Shown piece by piece: positions 14,626 to 23,530 of a DNA stretch of 64,000 nt (within the stretch, counting starts at the first letter, position 1; each line of letters begins with the position of its first letter). The notes under the pieces are model-generated. The model searched no databases. It was not told the DNA's origin and worked only from the letters and a program-made list of their open reading frames with translations. A program made the position numbers and the translations under genes. The DNA is from an uncultured Bacteroidia bacterium (lineage in GTDB: Bacteria > Bacteroidota > Bacteroidia > Bacteroidales > UBA932). Location: contig CACZHP010000006.1 of NCBI GenBank assembly GCA_902780935.1, positions 29,735 to 93,734 of the forward strand, given 5' to 3'.

Positions 14626-17600
14626 ATGAGGCTCCTCCAGGTCTTTTTCTCCATCTTGTTGGCTATGATCCCATTACCTGGTCATAGCCAGGAACTCGTT
14701 GTCATTTTCAATACTGTCCCGAACCAGTATAAACCCCAGGTCTGGTGGCATTGGATGGATGGGAATGTCTCCCAGGAGGGGATAAGGAAGGATCTGGAAT
14801 GGATGAGACGCTCCGGCATTGGTGGGGTTCACCAGTTCGATGCCGGGGGTATTGATATGCCCAGGGCGGCCAAGGTGAAACTCCCATATCTGTCAGATGG
14901 ATGGAAGGACGCTTTCAGATATGCGGTCTCTCTGGCTGATTCTTTTGGAATGGATGTCACCATAGCGAGCGCTCCCGGCTGGAGTTCTACAGGCGGGACT
15001 TGGGTGAAGCCTGCGGACGCTGTCAAGAAACTGGAGTGGCGGTCTGTTGACGTGGATGGCGGGAAAGTCGAGGTCAGCCTTCCGGATCTCTACAGGGTCA
15101 CGGGACCTTATCAGGATTTCTTTCAAGGCAATGACAGGGTGCAGATCGCGCCCTATGGCAAGGATCTGTTCGTGCTTGCTGTCAAGAGATCCCCTTCGGA
15201 CCGTTCAATGGAAGAAATGGGGGCAGAGATCGAAGTCTCGGACACTTTGATTACCGTCAAATTGAACAGGAGATATTCCATCAAGGCGTTCACCCTGAAG
15301 TCGATGTCCATGGGAGGAAGGCCGAGGGAAGGGGAGCCTGTATGGCGTAATGTCCTGGAGTGCAGTGATGACGGAGTCTCATGGAAGGAGATACATAAAG
15401 TGTCCCCTTCGAGACTGCCCTATATGACAGAAGACATCAGCCCTGTCAGGGCCAGATGGTTCCGGGTCAGGGGAGAGAAACTTGAGGCGCTGGACCTGTT
15501 CACGACCCGGAAGGTGAACCATTCGGAGGAACTTGGCGGATTTAGTAATGTGCCAGATTTCAATAAGTTCCATATCCCTCCAGGGAGAAGATTTTTTAGC
15601 CGGGGACGCTATGTCAAAACCGGTGATGTCATCGACCTGACAGGGAAGATGACTCCTGACGGTCATCTTTCATGCTCCCTTCCGGGAGGCCGCTGGAGAA
15701 TATACCGTTTCGGATGGTCGATTACCGGAAAGGTCAACCATCCTGCCTCTCCCGAGGCCACCGGACTGGAGGTTGACAAACTTGACAAGGACGCCTGGAT
15801 GAGGTATTTCCGTCATTATCTCGACCTTTACAAAGATGCCTCCGGAGGCCGGCTTGGCGCAGAAGGGATAAGATACCTTCTAACTGACAGTTACGAGGCG
15901 GGTTCTTTCACATGGACCGCGAATCTCGCCCGTGAATTCAGGGACCGCAGGGGATATGACTTGCGTCCCTGGCTCCCCGTCCTGGCCGGAGAAATCATCG
16001 GCGGCCCCCGGGAGAGCGAGGGTTTCCTGTGGGACTGGAGGAGGACACTCGGTGAGCTGTTTGTGGAGAACTATCAGAGAATCAGGGATTTGGTGGAGGA
16101 ATATAACCTGGCGGGCTACTACTGTGAGACCCACGAGGGCGGAAGGGCATACGTCGGTGACGGCATGGATCCGAAACTCTCGGCTTCGATACCTATGGCC
16201 GCGATTTGGATGGAGAACACTCCGACAGGCTCCAGTATTCCTTCGTCCGTGGCCGACATCAGGGAGTCTGCTTCGGCCGCCCATATCTCCGGAGCAGGGA
16301 TAGTCGCCTCGGAGACTTTCTCTGTCAATGGTGACGAAGGAAGGGCATACACCTATTGCCCTGAGAATATGAAATATGTGGCTGATGTCGCTATGGCGGC
16401 GGGGGTCAACCGTTTCGTTATCCACGAGAGCGCCTCCCAGCCGAACGACTCGTACCTTCCCGGGCTTCAGCTTTTCCGTTATGGCCAGTGGCTTCACCGG
16501 AATGAGACTTGGGGAGAGTATGCCTGGGTGCTGATGGATTACCTCGGAAGGTCAAGCGCCTTGCTGAGGCAGGGGATTCCTGTCGCGGACATACTTCTAT
16601 ATTACGGTGAGGACAGCAATGTGACATCCTTGTACGGCGGAGGCACATTCGCCTCGTTGCCCCAAGTCCCTGCCGGTTATGAATATGATTTCGCAAATCC
16701 AACTGTCCTCAAGTCATATCTCGAGTCAGTTGTCAGTGTCGCCATTGCCTCCGGTGACGGCCGTAATGCGCCTGGGCGGACATTTACCCGGAGAGGGCGC
16801 GAAGCGCAGGGAGCCCAGGCGCCTTTTACGGCCGCACCGGACGAGGCTGAGACTTTGCTGGAAAGTGCTGGAGGGACGAGCTACAAGGTGTTGTGGCTGG
16901 ACGGGAATATCCGGACGATGTCTGCGGAGATGCTCCAGAAGATCAAGGAATATGCGGATGCCGGGGTGAGGATCTGCGGGGCTCCTCCGGAGCGACCAGC
17001 TGGTCTGAACGCGGACAAGAAAGCCTTCAGGAGAATCGTGAAAGACATTTGGGAAAGCGGCAGGGAGAATGTCTATGGATCGCTCGATGAAGCCCTGGAG
17101 GGCATCGCCCCAGACTGCGTCGCTGAGTTTGACGGTGTCCCCGCGGGCCCTGAGAAGTTCCGTTATGTCCACCGCTCGATGGAAGACGGCACACAGATAT
17201 ACTGGGTCAGGAACTTCTCAGGGAAAGACGCCATGGCGAGAATCAGCTTCAGGGACTCGGGTCCTTACGCCGCCCTCTTTAATCCTGAAAACGGGAAAAT
17301 ATTCACATTGGACACCTTCCTTCAAGACGGGCGGACTCTTGCGGATATCCCGATGCTATCCACTGACGCCTTCTTCGTGGTTTTCTCGCCCAATCCCTTC
17401 CCTTATCCGACCTTGCCCTCCTGTCGTCCTGAGCGAAGCGAAGGATCTTTCCCCATCCCCGGCCCTTGGACCGTAACCTTCGACCAGAAGGGCGGAGGTC
17501 AGGTGAGGGAGGTGTTCATAAGCCTGGGGTCCTGGACCGAGAGCGGCGATCCCGTGGTCAAGTATTTTTCAGGCACCGCAGTTTACCGTACTACCTTCTT

Positions 17601-17922
17601 CCTGGAATCCGGCTTCCCGGTTGGGGATGCCCCCATATACTTGGACCTCGGATCAGTGAAGAACATCGCTGAGGTCTTCGTCAACGGAAAACCTTGCGGC
17701 GTGTTGTGGAAAGCCCCTTTCAGAACCGAAGACCTCTCCGGGGCCCTGCGTCCTGGGAAGAACTCACTGGAAATCAAGGTGACGAACCTCTGGCGCAACC
17801 GCATGATAGGGGATGTCCAGCCTGGCGAGACCCGCCCTGTCACGGCCATCCGTCGCTTCTATAAAGCAGGCGACTCCCTCCTGCCTTCAGGCCTTCTTGG
17901 CCCTGTCGTGATCACTCGGTGA
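14626..17922 (+). CDS. GH106-like alpha-L-rhamnosidase carrying two inserted repeats
   Basis: A 1098-residue exported glycoside hydrolase (signal MRLLQVFFSILLAMIPLPGHSQ). The GH106 hallmark is PQVWWHWMDGNVSQEGIRKD followed by GIGGVHQFDAGG. Candidate catalytic acidic residues lie in LTDSYEAGS, YYCETHEGG and VASETFSVNGDEG, and FVIHESASQPND is also family-typical. The C-terminal part is a beta-sandwich. It removes alpha-L-rhamnose from pectin-type glycans. Residues about 709-739 come from an in-frame palindromic element (copy A) and SCRPERSEGSF near 934 from a second widespread repeat. The 3' end overlaps convergent tamB by 11 bases. Confidence 0.88.
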   Translation: MRLLQVFFSILLAMIPLPGHSQELVVIFNTVPNQYKPQVWWHWMDGNVSQEGIRKDLEWMRRSGIGGVHQFDAGGIDMPRAAKVKLPYLSDGWKDAFRYAVSLADSFGMDVTIASAPGWSSTGGTWVKPADAVKKLEWRSVDVDGGKVEVSLPDLYRVTGPYQDFFQGNDRVQIAPYGKDLFVLAVKRSPSDRSMEEMGAEIEVSDTLITVKLNRRYSIKAFTLKSMSMGGRPREGEPVWRNVLECSDDGVSWKEIHKVSPSRLPYMTEDISPVRARWFRVRGEKLEALDLFTTRKVNHSEELGGFSNVPDFNKFHIPPGRRFFSRGRYVKTGDVIDLTGKMTPDGHLSCSLPGGRWRIYRFGWSITGKVNHPASPEATGLEVDKLDKDAWMRYFRHYLDLYKDASGGRLGAEGIRYLLTDSYEAGSFTWTANLAREFRDRRGYDLRPWLPVLAGEIIGGPRESEGFLWDWRRTLGELFVENYQRIRDLVEEYNLAGYYCETHEGGRAYVGDGMDPKLSASIPMAAIWMENTPTGSSIPSSVADIRESASAAHISGAGIVASETFSVNGDEGRAYTYCPENMKYVADVAMAAGVNRFVIHESASQPNDSYLPGLQLFRYGQWLHRNETWGEYAWVLMDYLGRSSALLRQGIPVADILLYYGEDSNVTSLYGGGTFASLPQVPAGYEYDFANPTVLKSYLESVVSVAIASGDGRNAPGRTFTRRGREAQGAQAPFTAAPDEAETLLESAGGTSYKVLWLDGNIRTMSAEMLQKIKEYADAGVRICGAPPERPAGLNADKKAFRRIVKDIWESGRENVYGSLDEALEGIAPDCVAEFDGVPAGPEKFRYVHRSMEDGTQIYWVRNFSGKDAMARISFRDSGPYAALFNPENGKIFTLDTFLQDGRTLADIPMLSTDAFFVVFSPNPFPYPTLPSCRPERSEGSFPIPGPWTVTFDQKGGGQVREVFISLGSWTESGDPVVKYFSGTAVYRTTFFLESGFPVGDAPIYLDLGSVKNIAEVFVNGKPCGVLWKAPFRTEDLSGALRPGKNSLEIKVTNLWRNRMIGDVQPGETRPVTAIRRFYKAGDSLLPSGLLGPVVITR
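16751..16840 (+). repeat. Palindromic core element, copy A (in the GH106 gene)
   Basis: Core 16776-16814 starts GCGGACATTTACCCGG and contains GCGC-GAA-GCGC. Inner arms GCGCCTGG (16768-16775) and CCAGGCGC (16815-16822) are perfect. Outer arms 16751-16766 and 16826-16840 pair over 15 bases with one bulged A. Translated in frame as RTFTRRGREAQGA. Core shared with 8416-8454 (38/39) and 9477-9515 (34/39); arms are not shared. Confidence 0.87.
17423..17449 (+). repeat. Second interspersed repeat, encoding RPERSEGSF
   Basis: The stretch with CCTGAGCGAAGCGAAGG is translated in frame within the GH106 gene just before its C-terminal domain. Sequence of this type (GTCATCCTGAGCGAAGCGAAGG-like) is, from general knowledge, a repeat scattered through many bacterial and metagenomic genomes. 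A related GAGCGAAGCGA is found at 50465. Confidence 0.6.
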
Positions 17923-20900
17923 TAGATATCTTGTTGAGCTCCTTCTCCAGAACTGGAGCGTTGGCTCTTTCTTGACGTTTCTTACGGCTTGTGAAGATGC
18001 TCCGGGCGAGCTCTCTGAATGTGCTGAACTCCTTCTGGTAGGTCACACCGACTCCATTTCTCTGGTAGTTGTCCAGGAAGTTGGTGTAGTCGTCGGCCGA
18101 ATGGGAGAAAAGTTTCAGTCTGACCTGGCCTGGCTTGTCGAGCTTTATCTCGATGTCAAGGTCTCCAACTACATCCCCCTGGGATGAGTTGCCGTATTCC
18201 CTGTTGCCGACATTTCCGTTCACTATAACCCTGTTGTTGAACAATTGGGTAGACACGGCGACGTCGAAGATGTTCGAGCCGCTTTGGCTGGATTGATAAT
18301 TCAAACCGAAGTCTAATGGTATGTCCAGTTTCTGCAATATGTTGTTGAGCTGCCCGGCCATGATCTCCGCCAGGTTCGTGTAGAGGTTCGAGGTGTTGTT
18401 GACGATTCCGGACTGCTCTTCCGGCATGAATCCTCCAGAGATCAGCAGGGCGAGGAACTGCCGCTGCACTTTGTCCTCTGTGTTGAGGGCGCTCTCCACA
18501 TTCGCCTTGGTGGTGGGGTCGATGTCCGGTACATCGATCGAGAACGTCAGCTGTGGCTCCCTGAGCTTTCCTGAGATCCCGATTCCGCAATTCACCGTCC
18601 TCCTGCTGGACACGGAGGCGGTGTCAGCGATCAAAGTGGCGATCGAGGCTTTTGTGGTATAGACTCCGTCGATGTCCAAGTCGCTGTCCATCACATCCCC
18701 ATTGAACCTTATGGAACTTCCCTGCGACAGGGAGAAGTCTTTCTGGGTGATGTCGAGCGCGTTGAAATGGAATTTACCGGAGGCGAGAGTGTATTCACCA
18801 TTGATGGTGAACACATCCGCGGCGGGACGTACAATTATGTCTATATTCCCTTGACCTCGTCCATTGAGGGCGTTCCCGGAGAGCCGGTCGATCTCGACGT
18901 AGGCCTCAGTCCTCTCGTTGGCGGATATTCTCAGGTGGATGCCGAAATCGTTCTCTTTCTTGCTCTCCGACACGAGCCTGTTCATCATCACGTCATAAGG
19001 ATCGATGTAGATCTCTTTCTCAGGCTCCTTGAAAGTGAGCAGGTTGGTGTTGGCGTCTGATGAGGCGTTGTCTATGGGAATGTGTATTGATCCGTTTTTG
19101 TCGGTCCGCGCGTCCACGTCGAGCCGTATCGCGTTGAAAGGTCCTTTGATAGAGACATTTCCAGTCGCGAAAACATTGCCGTAGATGGCCTCCCCGGAAG
19201 TGGGGGACATATTTATGGCTTCCATACGGTTCATCCTTATCCCGGTGTCCATCCTGATGTTCTTGAGATGATCAAACAGGATGCCTCCAGAGATGGTTCC
19301 GGTGCCGTCAAACCTGTCCCTGACCGCTATACCGTCCAGATGGAGACCGCCGTTGTCTATGGTGAACGGGCCGCTCGCATAGTACGGCACATTAGTGTAG
19401 GCGACCTTGAGCATCACGTTGTCGAACCTGGTTCCTTCCCCGGAGAGGGACAAGTTGTCCGTCTTGCCGTGGATCCTCACTTTTCCGCTCACATGTCCGT
19501 CGGTCTCGCTGAAAACTGATGACAGCACCGGCGCGATGTAACCGGCTTCCAAGTTCTTCAGGTCGGCGACAATGTCCAGTGTCTTGTCCTTCATTCCATA
19601 GAAGCCGTTGATATCGAAGGTCTTGGCTCCGTTGAGGACATTGTTGGCCAATATGTCCAAGACCCCGTCACCGACCATTCCGCAGTCGATTCTCATGGCT
19701 CCGGCGTCAATTCCGCCTACTTTCACCGAGTCACACTGAAGCGCTACCGAAAGACCGGCGTTGCTTTCCCAAGGGGTGGAAAGGGTGGAGCGTCCCGTGG
19801 CGAGTCCTGAGATTCCGTAGTCTTGCCCAAGCAGGATGTTGGCTATGGCCATGTCGAATTTCACCAGATTCACTTCCAGGGTGTCCGGTCTTGTCTTCGA
19901 GTAGCCTCCGTCCACCTTTATGGATTGGCCTCCGCATGCGGCAGAGAGGTTGTCTATGGTCCAGTCCTTTCCAAAGAGGTTGATGTCGGACTGCGAAATG
20001 AGCCACTCCTGGTCGTTGATCCACAGGCTGGACGGAAGAGTGTGGCCATGGATCATGAGCTCTCCTTCCGGGGACCTTTCCAGCTCACTGGAAAGGTAGA
20101 TCTCTCCCTTGTCAGCGAAATCGCCCTTGTTGTCGAACGAATATCCGAGACCCACATGGTTCTCGCTGGCGAAAAGAGAGAGATGGTCATTCTTGAACAT
20201 CATGCCGGCGACCGCCAGTTCAGAGCCTGTCATGGCTCCGTTCAGGCTGCCTCCCTTATTGTCGAAAGCCAGATCTATGTTCCGCAGGTAATTCTTGCCG
20301 AGAGCTATCCTGGAGGACTTGACGGAGGCTTTCACCTCTCCTTGATCTGAAACCGTGAGCCGAACACGGGAACTGTCGGCGATGTACAGTCCGGGCATGG
20401 CGAACGACAGCACGTCCCGGATGTCGTGGATGTCCAGCTTCACGTCGTACTTGTCGGACATCCAAGTCTTGACCGTGTCTTTGCAAAGGACTGGAAGCTC
20501 TTTAAGCAGAGTGAGTTCCCTGAGGTCCCTGACGATTTTGGTGATAGGCTTGGTCCCGACATAGGACCCGTTGGCGAAATCGGAGTCGAGGTTGACCCTG
20601 TGTCTCCCGTTACCGGAGTGGGAGGCTATCGTTATGTCCCCGACATCATATTTCCCAAGAGAATTCTCCAGCCCGAGATCCATTATGTCGAGGTCTCCGA
20701 TAATGTCTCCGCTGTTGACGGTCATGTAGTTGGCGTTGACTCTTCCCGCGACTTTGGAGACGCCCCTCTTGTCCAGTCCAAGGGCCTGGAGGTCAGCGTA
20801 GCCGATGTCCGCGTAGAACTTGTAAAGGCCGTTGCTTGTCTTGTCGGAGAGGGTGAATATTCCCTGGAACAGGAAGTTGAGGTTGGGATCATTGCAGATC

Positions 20901-22420
20901 AGGCGACCGTCGAAAGCCTTGTCGGAGAAAGTTCCGGCGGCCATGATATTCGAGTACTCATATTCCAGCGCCTGTAATTTGTCGATGAAGAGGGAATCTA
21001 TCTTTAGATTGATCCCTCCCTTCCCGAGGGAAGCGTCCATCGCTCCGCGCATGGTCAAGTCACCGATCTTGTCAGTCCCGACTATCCTTCCGATGTCCAG
21101 GGCGTTGGTCGCGACCACTCCTGAGAATCTCCTGACCCCGCCTCTTTTGATCAGGTCGTGAAGTCGGATGTCCGTGCTCAGCGCCCCATTACTCTCGGAT
21201 CCGGCTTTGCCTTTGACATTCAGGTTGTTAAGGGTCCCTTTCACATGCCCTTCGAATCCCAGCCTGTCGCCGGGAGCGTATTTCCCGAGCGCAAGCTTCG
21301 CTGAAGGGGCGAATCCGTTAACGAATTTTCCGAGTCCTTCCGAGGTGAAAGAGAGGTTATCAACCCTGAAATCGAACACGGTGTTGTCGATCTCGGGCAG
21401 TCCTGAAAGCCGCCCTTCCGCATAACCCTTGACTCCGCTCCCGGACTCGGTGAAGTCGATGCGGTCGATTCTCAGGTCGCTTACGGTCCCGTCCACATCC
21501 GCCTTCTGCAGGTCGAACCTGACGGACATGTCCTTGAGGGCCGAGGCGAAATAGGAGAGGCTCTTGAAATCCACCCTGCTGGAGCGGATGTCTCCGGTGA
21601 GCCGGACTTCCTCAATGAAATCATTGAAAGCGTCAATCCCGGAATAGCTCATGGCGAACTCCCTCATCTTTATGTCCGACCAGTCGTCTTTGAGCTTCAG
21701 GTCCTCGATAAGGGTCCGGCCTCCTCCTACTGTAGTCTTTCCTGAAAGGGACGCGATATGGTAGCCGCTCTTCTCAGTGGCCTCCAGCTCATCCACCACC
21801 CCTTTCATATATCCGCTGGACAGGCTAAGGTCATGAGCCTCAAGGGTTTTCACGGTCACGTCCATGTCCGCCCAGTCGATCCCGTATTCCTTCGGGGGGT
21901 GGACGCTTTTAAGGTTGACGAACCTGAAACGGAATCCGTCCACTTCCACTTTCCCCGCATCGAAAATGTCCCCCATCTCTTTATCCGGATCAGGTTCCTT
22001 CCCGGAAGGCGGGAACACGCGTTTGAGGTTGCTGCCGCCAGGCTGGGTGACGAAAGTGAAAGCGCCCCCGGTGACCGAGACTCTTCCGAGGTGGATCCCC
22101 TCATTCTTGAAAAGACCTTTCAGGGAGAACGACGCGACTATTGACTTGGCGCTCGCGACTGTGTCCAGGACTTCTCCGGAGGGGGTGATCGGCGGATTCT
22201 CGTCGATTAACCGGAAGTCTTTGATAATTATGGCGTTGAAGGGCTTTAAGTGGATTGAGGAGAACTCGATTTTCCCGCCGAGCTTGCTTTCCAGGACATC
22301 CACGGCCCTCTTTGTGAGGAAAGTCTGCACCCCGGGTATCTGGAAAATAATCCATGCCGCGGCCAGGATGACCGCCATCGTAACGATAATATTCCGTAAT
22401 ATCTTGAGTGCTTTTCTCAC
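17912..22420 (-). CDS. tamB: Translocation/assembly module TamB-family protein
   Basis: A very large (1502-residue) protein with one N-terminal transmembrane anchor (IIVTMAVILAAAWIIFQIPG) and a long periplasmic beta-rich body of repeated short strands, ending in the conserved C-terminal TamB domain (around LDIEIKLDKPGQVRLKLFSHSADDYTNFLDN). It belongs to the AsmA-like bridge proteins thought to carry phospholipids between membranes or help insert outer-membrane proteins. Length is normal for Bacteroidetes members. No TamA/BamA homologue is adjacent. It is divergent from tsaD and convergent with the GH106 gene (11-base overlap). A minus-strand TATATTTG at 22427-22434 is too close to the ATG to be a confident promoter. 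Confidence 0.92.
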   Translation of the reverse strand: MRKALKILRNIIVTMAVILAAAWIIFQIPGVQTFLTKRAVDVLESKLGGKIEFSSIHLKPFNAIIIKDFRLIDENPPITPSGEVLDTVASAKSIVASFSLKGLFKNEGIHLGRVSVTGGAFTFVTQPGGSNLKRVFPPSGKEPDPDKEMGDIFDAGKVEVDGFRFRFVNLKSVHPPKEYGIDWADMDVTVKTLEAHDLSLSSGYMKGVVDELEATEKSGYHIASLSGKTTVGGGRTLIEDLKLKDDWSDIKMREFAMSYSGIDAFNDFIEEVRLTGDIRSSRVDFKSLSYFASALKDMSVRFDLQKADVDGTVSDLRIDRIDFTESGSGVKGYAEGRLSGLPEIDNTVFDFRVDNLSFTSEGLGKFVNGFAPSAKLALGKYAPGDRLGFEGHVKGTLNNLNVKGKAGSESNGALSTDIRLHDLIKRGGVRRFSGVVATNALDIGRIVGTDKIGDLTMRGAMDASLGKGGINLKIDSLFIDKLQALEYEYSNIMAAGTFSDKAFDGRLICNDPNLNFLFQGIFTLSDKTSNGLYKFYADIGYADLQALGLDKRGVSKVAGRVNANYMTVNSGDIIGDLDIMDLGLENSLGKYDVGDITIASHSGNGRHRVNLDSDFANGSYVGTKPITKIVRDLRELTLLKELPVLCKDTVKTWMSDKYDVKLDIHDIRDVLSFAMPGLYIADSSRVRLTVSDQGEVKASVKSSRIALGKNYLRNIDLAFDNKGGSLNGAMTGSELAVAGMMFKNDHLSLFASENHVGLGYSFDNKGDFADKGEIYLSSELERSPEGELMIHGHTLPSSLWINDQEWLISQSDINLFGKDWTIDNLSAACGGQSIKVDGGYSKTRPDTLEVNLVKFDMAIANILLGQDYGISGLATGRSTLSTPWESNAGLSVALQCDSVKVGGIDAGAMRIDCGMVGDGVLDILANNVLNGAKTFDINGFYGMKDKTLDIVADLKNLEAGYIAPVLSSVFSETDGHVSGKVRIHGKTDNLSLSGEGTRFDNVMLKVAYTNVPYYASGPFTIDNGGLHLDGIAVRDRFDGTGTISGGILFDHLKNIRMDTGIRMNRMEAINMSPTSGEAIYGNVFATGNVSIKGPFNAIRLDVDARTDKNGSIHIPIDNASSDANTNLLTFKEPEKEIYIDPYDVMMNRLVSESKKENDFGIHLRISANERTEAYVEIDRLSGNALNGRGQGNIDIIVRPAADVFTINGEYTLASGKFHFNALDITQKDFSLSQGSSIRFNGDVMDSDLDIDGVYTTKASIATLIADTASVSSRRTVNCGIGISGKLREPQLTFSIDVPDIDPTTKANVESALNTEDKVQRQFLALLISGGFMPEEQSGIVNNTSNLYTNLAEIMAGQLNNILQKLDIPLDFGLNYQSSQSGSNIFDVAVSTQLFNNRVIVNGNVGNREYGNSSQGDVVGDLDIEIKLDKPGQVRLKLFSHSADDYTNFLDNYQRNGVGVTYQKEFSTFRELARSIFTSRKKRQERANAPVLEKELNKISITE

Positions 22421-22458
22421 AATCTACAAATATACCAAATTACTTCAAAAACTTTCAT

Positions 22459-22466
22459 TAACTTCG
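22459..22466 (+). promoter_or_regulatory. Probable -7 element of tsaD
   Basis: TAACTTCG lies about 30 bases upstream of the ATG at 22496 and fits TAnnTTTG with one change. It helps place the start at 22496. Confidence 0.45.
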
Positions 22467-22495
22467 CGGTCATAATAAGAAAGTCTTTGAAGATT

Positions 22496-23518
22496 ATGGC
22501 GGATTATATCCTGGGAATAGAGTCAAGTTGTGACGACACTTCGGCGGCTGTGTTGAGAGACGGGGTCTTGCTCTCCAATGTGATCGCAAGCCAGCAGGTC
22601 CACAAGGATTTCGGGGGAGTCGTGCCCGAACTGGCTTCCAGGGCGCATGAGAAGAATATCGTCCCGGTCGTGAGCCAGGCTCTGGACAAGGCCGGAATAA
22701 AGGCCACCGACCTTACCGCCATAGCCTTTACCCGGGGCCCCGGACTCCTCGGATCCCTTCTTGTCGGAACTTCCTTCGCTAAAGCCATGGGCATCGCCCT
22801 TGACATCCCTATTATCATGGTCAACCATCTTCAGGGCCATATACTTGCGGGGTTCGTGGATCAGGAGGGCAAGGAGAACCGCCATCCGAAGTTCCCATAC
22901 CTCTGCCTGCTTGTCTCAGGGGGCAATTCGCAGATTGTCAGGGTTGACAGCCCGCTGGAGTACACCATCCTCGGGCAGACCATCGACGACGCTGTCGGCG
23001 AGGCCTTCGACAAATGTTCCAAGATGATGGGCCTGGGGTATCCGGGCGGTCCGGTGATCGACCGGCTCGCAAAGGAAGGTGATCCGGAGCGTTTCAAGTT
23101 CGCTAAACCCCAGATCCCCGGCTTGGATTACAGTTTCAGCGGTGTCAAGACTTCGTTGCTTTACTTTGTCAGGGATGAGGTCGCAAAGGATCCGGATTTT
23201 ATTGAGAAGAACAAGGAAGACCTTTGCGCCAGTTTTCAGAAGACATTGATAGACATTCTTTTGAGCAAACTGATTAAGGCTGCGAAGCAGACCGGCATCA
23301 AGGAAGTGACTATAGGCGGCGGAGTGTCCGCCAACAGTGGACTGAGAGCCAGGATAGAGGCTGAAGGGAAGAAGAGGGGATGGAACACCTACCTACCGGA
23401 GTTCAAGTTCACCACCGACAACGCGGCGATGATCGCGGTAGCCGGGTGGTTCCGCCACAAGGCCGGGGAAAGGACCCCTTTGGATGTCGCCCCTGTTTCC
23501 AGAATAGCTGATTATTAA
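22496..23518 (+). CDS. tsaD: tRNA N6-adenosine threonylcarbamoyltransferase
   Basis: Transfers the threonylcarbamoyl group to A37 of ANN-decoding tRNAs in the cytoplasm, together with TsaB and TsaE. The 340-residue protein begins MADYILGIESSCDDTSAA, the typical TsaD start; an in-frame TTG nine bases upstream is less likely. The metal-binding histidines are H111 and H115 in VNHLQGHILAG, followed by the ASKHA-fold LVSGGNSQIV, VGEAFDKCSKMMGLGYPGG and the C-terminal TIGGGVSANSGLR and TDNAAMIAVAG. It is 12 bases upstream of a flavoprotein gene, so the two are probably co-transcribed. Confidence 0.97.
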   Translation: MADYILGIESSCDDTSAAVLRDGVLLSNVIASQQVHKDFGGVVPELASRAHEKNIVPVVSQALDKAGIKATDLTAIAFTRGPGLLGSLLVGTSFAKAMGIALDIPIIMVNHLQGHILAGFVDQEGKENRHPKFPYLCLLVSGGNSQIVRVDSPLEYTILGQTIDDAVGEAFDKCSKMMGLGYPGGPVIDRLAKEGDPERFKFAKPQIPGLDYSFSGVKTSLLYFVRDEVAKDPDFIEKNKEDLCASFQKTLIDILLSKLIKAAKQTGIKEVTIGGGVSANSGLRARIEAEGKKRGWNTYLPEFKFTTDNAAMIAVAGWFRHKAGERTPLDVAPVSRIADY

Positions 23519-23530
23519 TAGTTTAAGAAT

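Noticed and set aside
14626-17922. Frameshift or gene fusion in the GH106 gene
   Set aside because: The reading frame is continuous and the foreign-looking parts are explained by two in-frame repeat insertions.
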